The notes under the pieces are model-generated. The model had not been told where the DNA came from, ran no database searches, and was given only the letters and a program-made list of their open reading frames with translations. Shown in pieces: positions 1 to 5,144 of a stretch of 5,144 bases of DNA. The translations under genes and the position numbers were made by a program. The DNA is from Lachnospiraceae bacterium (GTDB lineage Bacteria > Bacillota_A > Clostridia > Lachnospirales > Lachnospiraceae). The stretch is taken from the NCBI GenBank assembly GCA_017437705.1, contig JAFRYJ010000148.1:1-5144 (forward strand), read 5' to 3'. How positions within the stretch are numbered: position 1 is the first letter of the stretch; each line of letters starts with the position of its first letter.

Positions 1-42
1 GAAGCCGACGATGAAGACTTTGATGATGAAGACGAGGCCTAA
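1..42 (+). CDS. 3' end of an unidentified protein with an acidic C-terminal tail (partial)
   Basis: Reading from base 1, the frame gives a short tail ending EDEA and a TAA at 40-42, with 10 of 13 residues Asp or Glu. Only the last 13 codons are inside the window, so no domain can be seen and the protein cannot be named. Acidic C-termini of this kind occur in several unrelated Firmicute proteins, for example the RNA polymerase delta subunit and small DUF1292-type proteins, but nothing here picks one of them. The + strand is favoured because the other + frames give a Lys/Thr/Met-rich product or stop early, and because a good intrinsic terminator for this strand follows at 169-195. The frame stays acidic well past this stop (see the next entry), so the gene may originally have ended at 153. 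Confidence 0.5.
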   Translation, partial: EADDEDFDDEDEA

Positions 43-153
43 GACGACGAATAAGTGGACGATGACGATATAGAGGCCGAAGACGTGGACGAAGACGACG
101 CAGACGACAAGACTGTGGTCCTTGACGACTTCGATTACGAAGACATCGACTGA
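43..153 (+). other. In-frame acidic continuation behind two TAA stops (possible broken gene end)
   Basis: After the TAA at 40-42, the same frame reads DDE, meets a second TAA at 52-54, then runs 32 codons without interruption (55-150) to TGA at 151-153, backed by TAA at 154-156. It stays dominated by Asp and Glu and ends in LDDFDYEDID. Across bases 1-150, 32 of the 48 sense codons are Asp or Glu. Each TAA is one G-to-T change from GAA, so two substitutions would restore one continuous acidic tail ending 15 bp before the terminator hairpin. Possible explanations are a tail shortened by recent nonsense mutation, a sequencing error, or a biased GAN-triplet tract that merely looks coding. No ribosome binding site or start codon suggests a separate gene here. 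Confidence 0.45.
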
Positions 154-168
154 TAACCCTGTCATCAC

Positions 169-195
169 GGAGAGCCTCACGGCTCTCCTTTTTTT
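169..195 (+). terminator. Strong intrinsic terminator upstream of icd
   Basis: A perfect 8-bp stem, GGAGAGCC (169-176) with GGCTCTCC (181-188), closes a four-base TCAC loop and is followed directly by seven T residues (189-195). This is a textbook rho-independent terminator for the acidic-tailed gene on its left. It ends only 29 bp before the icd start codon, so it could also act as a partial terminator or attenuator for transcription entering icd. Confidence 0.92.
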
Positions 196-208
196 GCAGA
201 GACGACAG

Positions 209-216
209 AAAAGGAG
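209..216 (+). promoter_or_regulatory. icd ribosome binding site
   Basis: AAAAGGAG lies 8 bases before the ATG at 225. It fixes that codon as the start in preference to the in-frame Met at codon 6, which would be too far from this Shine-Dalgarno sequence. Confidence 0.88.
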
Positions 217-224
217 AATAACAC

Positions 225-1436
225 ATGGATAAGATCCGCATGACAACACCGCTGGTGGAAATGGACGGAGACGAAATGACCAGGATACTCTGGAAGATCA
301 TAAAGGATGAGCTTATTTATCCTTATATCGATCTCAGATCCGAGTATTATGATCTCGGCCTCGAATACAGGAACGAGACAGACGACAGGGTGACATACGA
401 CGCCGCTTACGCAACGAAGAAATACGGAGTGGCTGTCAAGTGCGCGACCATCACTCCCAACGCGGACCGTGTTAAGGAATACAACCTCAAGGAAATGTGG
501 AAGAGCCCCAACGGCACCCTCAGGGCCATCCTGGACGGCACCGTTTTCAGAACTCCCATCAAGGTAAAGGGGATCGAGCCCTGTGTTAAAAACTGGGAAG
601 AGCCCATCACCATAGCACGTCACGCATACGGTGACGTATACAGGAACGTGGAGATAAAGACAGAGGGTCCCGGCACCGCAAAGCTCGTATTTGAAGGAAA
701 GGACGGTACGGTGCAGGAGGAGACCATCTTCGAATTCGACGGCCCCGGCATCATCCAGGGAATGCACAACACGGACAGATCCATTGAGAGCTTTGCCAGG
801 AGCTGTTTCAATTATGCACTGGATCAGAAGAAGGATCTCTGGTTCGCCACAAAGGATACGATATCAAAGAAATACGACCACCGCTTTAAGGATATTTTCA
901 ACGAAATATTCGAAAAGGAATACAAAGAGGCCTTTGATGAGGCCGGCATCGAGTATTTCTATACGCTTATCGATGATGTGGTAGCCCGTATCATGAAGTG
1001 CAGGGGCGGCATCATCTGGGCCTGCAAGAACTATGACGGCGACGTCATGAGCGATATGATCTCATCAGCCTTCGGTTCGCTGGCAATGATGACATCGGTA
1101 CTCGTTTCACCTGAAGGCAACTTTGAATACGAGGCGGCTCACGGCACGGTAATGAGGCATTATTACAAGTACCTGGCAGGAGAGACCACCTCCACCAATT
1201 CCGTTGCAACCATATTCGCCTGGACTGGAGCCCTCAGGAAGAGGGGAGAGCTGGACGGCATCGAAGAGCTTCAGGACTTCGCTGACAAGCTGGAGGCAGC
1301 AACGATCGAGACCATAGAAGGCGGTGAGATGACAAAGGATCTGGCTCTAATAACAGAGCTTGAGGATCCGGTCGTCCTGGACAGCGAAAGCTTCATAAAG
1401 GCCATCCGCAGACGCCTGGACGAAAAGCTTGCGTAA
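225..1436 (+). CDS. icd: NADP-dependent isocitrate dehydrogenase, type II (IDH1/IDH2-like)
   Basis: The cytoplasmic enzyme oxidatively decarboxylates isocitrate to 2-oxoglutarate and yields NADPH, supplying the glutamate precursor. The protein has 403 residues, the usual length of the homodimeric eukaryote-like subfamily and unlike E. coli Icd. Visible active-site elements, by alignment from memory to human IDH1, are Thr77 (ATITP), Ser94 and Arg100 (KSPNGTLR), Arg109 (GTVFR), Arg132 (ARHAYGD) and Tyr139. The partner-subunit Lys is Lys210. The metal ligands are Asp250 (LIDD) and Asp273/Asp277 in [16 protein letters not shown] (306-312) carries the Arg-His pair that reads the NADP 2'-phosphate, so NADP use is expected. 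The segment is GDVMSD where the human enzyme has GDVQSD; I believe this is a clade trait. AAAAGGAG lies 8 bases upstream. No promoter is visible between the preceding terminator and the gene. The stop is 36 bp from the convergent ABC-F stop. Confidence 0.97.
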   Translation: MDKIRMTTPLVEMDGDEMTRILWKIIKDELIYPYIDLRSEYYDLGLEYRNETDDRVTYDAAYATKKYGVAVKCATITPNADRVKEYNLKEMWKSPNGTLRAILDGTVFRTPIKVKGIEPCVKNWEEPITIARHAYGDVYRNVEIKTEGPGTAKLVFEGKDGTVQEETIFEFDGPGIIQGMHNTDRSIESFARSCFNYALDQKKDLWFATKDTISKKYDHRFKDIFNEIFEKEYKEAFDEAGIEYFYTLIDDVVARIMKCRGGIIWACKNYDGDVMSDMISSAFGSLAMMTSVLVSPEGNFEYEAAHGTVMRHYYKYLAGETTSTNSVATIFAWTGALRKRGELDGIEELQDFADKLEAATIETIEGGEMTKDLALITELEDPVVLDSESFIKAIRRRLDEKLA

Positions 1437-1460
1437 ACTAAATACTTTACAGCAAATGCA

Positions 1461-1490
1461 AAAGGCAGCGATCTACAGGTCGCTGCCTTT
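1461..1490. terminator. Shared bidirectional terminator between icd and the ABC-F gene
   Basis: AAAGGCAGCG (1461-1470) pairs perfectly with CGCTGCCTTT (1481-1490). Three further inner pairs (one G-U in the + strand RNA) close a TACA loop at 1474-1477. The + strand RNA leaves with CCTTTAAATAATT, terminating icd, whose stop is 24 bp upstream. The - strand RNA leaves with CCTTTTGCATTT, terminating the ABC-F gene. In the - strand RNA the G-U becomes an A-C mismatch, so the hairpin is slightly better for icd. The T tracts are short in both directions. The right arm and inner stem encode the last ABC-F residues (KGSDL) and its TAG stop at 1473-1475. Confidence 0.8.
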
Positions 1491-3407
1491 AAATAATTCC
1501 TCCCAGGTCTCCATCAGTGGACCCAGCTCATCTTCAAGCTCTTTCTTTTCATTCTGTATCTCGAGAAGCCGGTCGGTGTTCGTATATACCTCTTCCCTTG
1601 TAAGCTCGCTGTCAAGGAAGGAGAGCCTGGCTTCGATCTCGTCTATGCGTCCCTCGCACTTTTTCAGCCTTGCCTCCAGCTTTCTTTTCTCGGACTGAAG
1701 CCTTTTCTGTTCCTCAAAATCCTGCTTGGAGGTCTTTATTTCAGCGGTCTCCGCGGTATCCTCCGTCTTTTTGTTGACGGATGAAAGAGTAGCGGAGGGG
1801 TTGTCCACATGCTCAAGATAGAAATCGTAATTCCCCTCGTAGCAGTAGATGCCGTCCTCGGTCATATTGAAGAGCCTTGTTGCCACGGAGTTTATAAAGT
1901 ATCTGTCGTGGGAAACGAAGAGCACGGTGCCCTCGTAATCCCGGAGCACCGCCTCCAGCACCTCCTTGGAATCTATATCCAGATGGTTCGTGGGCTCGTC
2001 CAGGATAAGAAAATTGGCGTCTGAGAGCATGAGCCTTGCAAGGCAGAGCCTGCCTCTTTCGCCGCCGCTTAAAGCCGATATCTTTTTAAAGACATCATCC
2101 CCCAGGAAAAGGAAGGAGGCCAGCGTATTCCTTATCTGCGTATTATCGAGGTCGGGATAGGCGTCGGAGATCTCCTCGAAAACTGTCTTGTCGTCGTCAA
2201 GAGCCTGCTGTTCCTGATCGTAATAGCCGATATTGACCTTACTGCCGGGTTCTATGCGCCCGTTTTCCGGCCTCACCACGCCGCAGATGCATTTCATGAG
2301 AGTGGTCTTTCCAATGCCGTTCTCGCCGATGATGCCGACGCGCTCGCCCTTCTTGATCTCGAGAAACAGTCCTTTAAAAAGAGAGTGTCCGCCATAGCTC
2401 TTTTCGAGATCCCTGACGGTGAGGACGGTGTTTCCGCTCTCTATCCTGGGCTTCAGCCTGAAGTGGATCCGCTTTTCCAGAACATCCGGCCTTTCCACCA
2501 CGTCGATCTTTTTCAGCATCTTTTCACGGCTCTCGGCGCGCTTTATGGATTTTTCACGGTTGAAGCTCTTAAGCTTTTCTATTACCTCTTCCTGATGCCT
2601 TATCTCCCTCTGGTTGTTCTGATACTCCTTGATCCGCTGCTGATTCAGCGCCTGCTTCTTTTCCACATAGGAAGAGTAGTTGCCGTCGAATCTTGTGATG
2701 CTCCCCTTAGAGAGTTCGAACACGGTATTCACGCATTTATCCAGAAAATACCTGTCGTGGGATATGAGCAGGACTGCCTTTCTGTAGGAGCTTACGTAGC
2801 CCTCCAGCCACAGCGTCCCTTTCATGTCGAGATGGTTCGTGGGCTCGTCCAGGATAAGGAGATCCGGTTCTGAGAGTATGAGCCTTCCCAGGGCAAGCCT
2901 TGTTTTCTGTCCGCCGGAAAAAGAGGATACGGGCCTTTCGAATTCCTCCTCGGAGAATCCCAGGCCCTTCAGGGCGCCTGTTACCTCGCTCCTGTAGGAA
3001 AATCCGCTGTTCAGCTCATAATCGTGCTGCAGCCTGTCAAATTCCTTTAAATACGACGTACGCCTGTCCTCATCATCACATTCCGCGATAAGGTTATGGA
3101 GCTCCGACAGCCTCTTTTCCTCTTCGATGAGAAAGGCTTTCGCCAGCAGCATCTCCTCCAGTACGGTCCTTTCGGACTCCAGCTCCTCGTGCTGTGAAAG
3201 ATATCCGATGGATGCATCCTTCTTGACGGTAACAGAGCCCGAATCGAAGCTCTCCCTGCCGGTGATTATCCTCGAAAGGGTAGTCTTACCCACGCCGTTC
3301 ACTCCGATGAGGGCGGCTTTCTCGTTGTCGTTTATATGAAAGGATATCCCGTTAAGCAATACCCTGTCTGAAAATGTTTTAGTAAGATCCGATACTGATA
3401 AGATCAT
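1473..3407 (-). CDS. ABC-F family ATPase, YdiF-like (ribosome-associated, two ABC domains)
   Basis: This 644-residue soluble protein has tandem ABC domains and no membrane segments, so it is not a transporter. ABC-F proteins bind the ribosomal E site and help stalled or drug-blocked ribosomes; this member looks housekeeping, though the precise role is inferred. Domain 1 shows Walker A GVNGVGKTT (35-43), Q-loop Gln72, signature FSGGQ (163-167), Walker B LLILDEPTNHLD (183-194) with catalytic Glu188, and His217. A charged helical P-site linker of about 75 residues follows (roughly 245-320, with an Arg/Lys-rich turn near 281-300). Domain 2 shows Walker A GENGIGKTT (361-369), Gln398, LSGGE (446-450), LILDEPTNHLD (467-477) with Glu471, and His500. 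Residues about 561-638 form a charged coiled-coil C-terminus, as in B. subtilis YdiF (about 640 residues). The linker is not obviously elongated as in some antibiotic-resistance ABC-Fs. GGAGG at 3413-3417 sits 5 bases before the ATG. It is transcribed divergently from polA. Confidence 0.95.
   Translation of the reverse strand: MILSVSDLTKTFSDRVLLNGISFHINDNEKAALIGVNGVGKTTLSRIITGRESFDSGSVTVKKDASIGYLSQHEELESERTVLEEMLLAKAFLIEEEKRLSELHNLIAECDDEDRRTSYLKEFDRLQHDYELNSGFSYRSEVTGALKGLGFSEEEFERPVSSFSGGQKTRLALGRLILSEPDLLILDEPTNHLDMKGTLWLEGYVSSYRKAVLLISHDRYFLDKCVNTVFELSKGSITRFDGNYSSYVEKKQALNQQRIKEYQNNQREIRHQEEVIEKLKSFNREKSIKRAESREKMLKKIDVVERPDVLEKRIHFRLKPRIESGNTVLTVRDLEKSYGGHSLFKGLFLEIKKGERVGIIGENGIGKTTLMKCICGVVRPENGRIEPGSKVNIGYYDQEQQALDDDKTVFEEISDAYPDLDNTQIRNTLASFLFLGDDVFKKISALSGGERGRLCLARLMLSDANFLILDEPTNHLDIDSKEVLEAVLRDYEGTVLFVSHDRYFINSVATRLFNMTEDGIYCYEGNYDFYLEHVDNPSATLSSVNKKTEDTAETAEIKTSKQDFEEQKRLQSEKRKLEARLKKCEGRIDEIEARLSFLDSELTREEVYTNTDRLLEIQNEKKELEDELGPLMETWEELFKGSDL
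1981..2009. repeat. 29-bp exact direct repeat within the ABC-F gene (copy 1; copy 2 at 2830-2858)
   Basis: Bases 1981-2009 and 2830-2858 are identical over 29 bp. Each encodes the Walker B region (LILDEPTNHL) of one of the two ABC domains, so the protein identity is expected from the family. The exact identity at synonymous positions is more than the protein needs, and suggests either strong codon preference or gene conversion between the two halves. Confidence 0.85.
2830..2858. repeat. 29-bp exact direct repeat within the ABC-F gene (copy 2)
   Basis: This is the second copy of the element at 1981-2009, lying in the first ABC domain of the - strand gene. The flanking bases differ (C versus G on the left, A versus G on the right), which bounds the identity at 29 bp. 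The next 20 bp remain similar but not identical. Confidence 0.85.
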
Positions 3408-3416
3408 TTGTACCTC

Positions 3417-3430
3417 CGGCCCACCGGCCG
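3417..3430 (-). promoter_or_regulatory. Small GC hairpin next to the ABC-F Shine-Dalgarno
   Basis: In the - strand leader, CGGCC (3426-3430) can pair with GGCCG (3417-3421) across a four-base loop. The last base of the stem is the first G of the GGAGG ribosome binding site (3413-3417). The structure could modestly affect ribosome access. There is no T tract, so it is not a terminator. Its biological role is unproven. Confidence 0.3.
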
Positions 3431-3468
3431 CTTTTTAATACATGCCACAGTATGCGGCGCGCACTACA

Positions 3469-3497
3469 ATAATAGCATTTAAGGCTCTGCCTTTCAA
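3469..3497 (-). promoter_or_regulatory. Sigma-A-type promoter for the ABC-F gene
   Basis: Read on the - strand, TTGAAA (3492-3497) is the -35 box. A 17-base spacer follows, then TATTAT (3469-3474) as the -10 box, preceded by TGC, which makes an extended -10. Transcription should start near 3462, giving a leader of about 55 bases to the ATG at 3407. The box matches and ideal spacing make this a convincing vegetative promoter. Confidence 0.82.
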
Positions 3498-3502
3498 TTG
3501 AA
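3493..3502. repeat. 10-bp perfect palindrome joining two divergent -35 boxes
   Basis: TTCAATTGAA is its own reverse complement, centred between 3497 and 3498. The palindrome arises because the leftward -35 box (TTGAAA, 3492-3497) and the rightward -35 box (TTGAAT, 3498-3503) abut with no gap. It can be explained fully by the two promoters, although a dimeric regulator could also use such a site. Confidence 0.85.
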
Positions 3503-3526
3503 TAAAAGCCCCGTACATGGTAAAAT
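3498..3526 (+). promoter_or_regulatory. Sigma-A-type promoter for polA
   Basis: TTGAAT (3498-3503) as -35 is followed by a 17-base spacer and TAAAAT (3521-3526) as -10, with a TGG extension just before it. Transcription should start near 3533, leaving a leader of about 30 bases that contains little beyond the AAGGAGG ribosome binding site at 3551-3557. No terminator or riboswitch fits in so short a leader. Confidence 0.84.
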
Positions 3527-3562
3527 ATTTTAGTTAATCATTCCCGCAAAAAGGAGGCTGCC

Positions 3563-5144
3563 ATGAGCAAAAGGGCAATGATCATAGACGGGCACAGCAT
3601 CATCAACAGGGCATTCTACGCCATGCCGGATCTTACAAATGCCGAGGGCGTTCACACGGGCGCTGTCTACGGCTTCCTCAACATGCTCTTCAAGTTCCTT
3701 GAGGACGAGGCTCCGGACAGGCTGGTCGTCTCCTTCGATACCCATGCGCCCACTTTCAGGCATAAAATGTACAGCGAATACAAGGCTACCCGCCACAAGA
3801 TGCCGGAAGAGCTTACACAGCAGGTGCCTGTTCTCAGGGAGACTCTGGAGGATATGAACATCACCTGTATAAATCTGGAAGGGTATGAGTCCGACGATAT
3901 CATGGGCACCCTGGCCGGACAGTACGAAAAGGCAGGCTATGATGTTTCCGTCATCTCCGGTGACAGGGATCTTCTGCAGCTGGCAACGGATAAGACCTGT
4001 ATAAAGATAATAAAGACCACCAAGACCGGTACAGAGACCCTTAACTATCATGCGGATGATGTAATGTCCGAATACGGCGTCTCTCCGACGGCTTTTATAG
4101 ACATTAAAGCCCTTATGGGCGACTCCTCCGACAATATACCCGGAGTGCCCGGAGTGGGCCTTAAAACGGCTCAGAAGCTTATTCAGGACTACGGCAGCAT
4201 AGAGGGACTCTACAGCCATACAGACGAGCTTAAGGGCAAGCTTAAGGAAAAGATAGAAGACAATAAGGAAAGCGCCGAATTTTCCAAGGTGCTCTCAACT
4301 ATAGATACGAACGTTCCCCTGGACCTTGACATAGAGGCTGCGTTCATAGGCGATATGTTCAACGAAAAAGCCTACGAACGTTTCAAATGGCTGGGATTCA
4401 AAAGGCTCCTGTCAAAGTTCGACGAGACGGAGGTCAAAGGTCCGGCGCTTCCGGAGATAAGAGTAATTGAAGATCTGAATACTCTGGAAGATATCTTTGC
4501 ATCGGCATCGGGAGCAGCCTGTGCAGGCGTACACTACATGGAGGTCTGCGGCAGCGGCCTTTGGGCACTTTCACTTGATGATGAAGCAACATATATTGTA
4601 TACGAGGAAGGCCTTCTTTATCCCGGCATCGTAGCGGAACACCTTAAAAAGCTTGCAGACGGCGGATCTTTAATAGCGGCCGTTGATATAAAATCCCAAA
4701 TCGAAGAGGGAAGCAGGGAGATATTCAACATCGAAGGATACAGAAGCCTCTTCGACTGCTCCCTGGCTTCATATCTTCTTGATCCCATCAACTCGGAGCA
4801 CGGGTACGACCTGCTTTCGGGGTCTTATCTCGGTGCCGTGCTCCCTTCGTATAAGGAAGTATTCAAAAAGGATGCTCCGTCCGAAGTATTTGAAAAGGAC
4901 AGGAGCACGGTATACGGCTTCGCGGGAATGAATTCCCGTACGGCCCTTAAAACATGCCCGATACTTGCTGACAATCTTAAAAACGACGGTCTTTTCGACC
5001 TGTTCTATGATATAGAGATGCAGCTGCTCTTCGTGCTCAAAGCCATGGAGGAAAAAGGCATGAGGGCTGACCGCACAAGGCTTCAGGAATACGGCAAAAG
5101 CCTTCAGGCGCGGATCGCGGAGCTGGAGCAGCTTATCTACGACA
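3563..5144 (+). CDS. polA: DNA polymerase I, N-terminal 527 residues (truncated by window edge)
   Basis: PolA fills gaps and removes RNA primers in Okazaki fragment maturation and excision repair. The frame is open from ATG 3563 to the window end, about 60% of a usual 850-900-residue protein. AAGGAGG (3551-3557) sits 5 bases upstream. Residues 1 to about 285 are the 5' nuclease: MIIDG (Asp9), SFD (Asp59), YKATR (73-77), GYESDD (Glu109, Asp111, Asp112), SGDRD (Asp134, Asp136), GDSSDNIPGVPGVG (186-199) with Asp187 and Asp190 leading into the helix-hairpin-helix. Residues about 300-470 are a 3'-5' exonuclease-like domain that keeps LASYLLDP (401-408) but lacks the catalytic carboxylates: no DxE near 322-328, Gln379 where the Klenow Asp424 would fall, Asn457 for Asp501. 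It is probably non-proofreading, as in Bacillus-type Pol I. The polymerase domain begins near 480 (YDIEMQLLFVLKAMEEKGM); its catalytic motifs lie beyond the window. Confidence 0.97.
   Translation, partial: MSKRAMIIDGHSIINRAFYAMPDLTNAEGVHTGAVYGFLNMLFKFLEDEAPDRLVVSFDTHAPTFRHKMYSEYKATRHKMPEELTQQVPVLRETLEDMNITCINLEGYESDDIMGTLAGQYEKAGYDVSVISGDRDLLQLATDKTCIKIIKTTKTGTETLNYHADDVMSEYGVSPTAFIDIKALMGDSSDNIPGVPGVGLKTAQKLIQDYGSIEGLYSHTDELKGKLKEKIEDNKESAEFSKVLSTIDTNVPLDLDIEAAFIGDMFNEKAYERFKWLGFKRLLSKFDETEVKGPALPEIRVIEDLNTLEDIFASASGAACAGVHYMEVCGSGLWALSLDDEATYIVYEEGLLYPGIVAEHLKKLADGGSLIAAVDIKSQIEEGSREIFNIEGYRSLFDCSLASYLLDPINSEHGYDLLSGSYLGAVLPSYKEVFKKDAPSEVFEKDRSTVYGFAGMNSRTALKTCPILADNLKNDGLFDLFYDIEMQLLFVLKAMEEKGMRADRTRLQEYGKSLQARIAELEQLIYD

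Noticed and set aside
1..150. GAN-triplet tract as a tandem DNA repeat or CRISPR-like array
   Set aside because: There is no constant repeat unit or spacer; the periodicity is simply runs of Asp and Glu codons.
122..157. Possible icd promoter using TTGACG at 122-127
   Set aside because: No acceptable -10 box lies 16-18 bases downstream; the best AT-rich hexamer (TGATAA at 151) is 23 bases away, and the resulting transcript would begin at the terminator hairpin.
177..767. 196-codon open frame antisense to icd
   Set aside because: It lies wholly opposite a clearly real gene, has no ribosome binding site, and its composition is that expected from the complementary strand of biased codons.
1429..1698. 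Ser-rich 89-codon frame starting at the end of icd
   Set aside because: It overlaps the icd stop and runs antisense through the ABC-F coiled coil. The Ser/Phe richness is the complement of Lys/Glu codons, and the shared terminator lies within it.
2385..2873. 162-codon open frame on the + strand inside the ABC-F gene
   Set aside because: It is a shadow of the ABC-F coding sequence, with no start signal and no family resemblance.
3435..3443. ATG-TAT-TAA mini-ORF in the ABC-F leader (- strand), as a possible regulatory upstream ORF
   Set aside because: There is no Shine-Dalgarno sequence before it, it has only two sense codons, and there is no downstream attenuator. It is likely chance.
3530..4219. 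229-codon open frame antisense to polA
   Set aside because: It overlaps the polA promoter, start and 5' nuclease domain on the opposite strand, and has no recognisable domain. The polA frame is unambiguous.

Overview
The window is an ordinary housekeeping stretch of a bacterial chromosome. It looks like a Firmicute, most likely a Clostridia/Lachnospiraceae-type anaerobe of moderate GC. The support is strong AAGGAGG-type ribosome binding sites, frequent AGG and ATA codons, an IDH1/IDH2-like (type II) NADP isocitrate dehydrogenase, a YdiF-like ABC-F protein, and a DNA polymerase I whose proofreading domain has lost its catalytic carboxylates. The lineage is inferred from family resemblance and was not tested by a search.

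Layout. (1) Positions 1-156 hold the 3' end of an unidentified, extremely acidic reading frame. It meets a TAA at 40 and another at 52, yet stays acidic in the same frame to a tandem TGA-TAA at 151-156. A strong intrinsic terminator follows at 169-195. (2) icd lies at 225-1436 (+) and is complete. (3) icd converges on a complete ABC-F ATPase gene at 1473-3407 (-). A shared hairpin at 1461-1490 lies between them, and its right arm is the last codons of the ABC-F gene. (4) The 155-bp gap at 3408-3562 holds two strong back-to-back sigma-A-type promoters. Their -35 boxes abut inside the 10-bp palindrome TTCAATTGAA. One drives the ABC-F gene leftward, the other drives polA rightward. (5) polA starts at 3563 (+) and runs off the right edge after 527 codons, just inside its polymerase domain.

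The three identified genes cover central carbon metabolism/NADPH supply (icd), ribosome-associated translation maintenance (ABC-F) and DNA repair/replication (polA). They do not form one pathway. ABC-F and polA are linked only by the divergent promoter region, and icd and ABC-F only by the shared terminator. I found no mobile element, CRISPR array, tRNA or rRNA, and no credible undescribed system. The points most worth a second look are the stop-interrupted acidic tail, the missing promoter space between the first terminator and icd, and the abutting divergent promoters.
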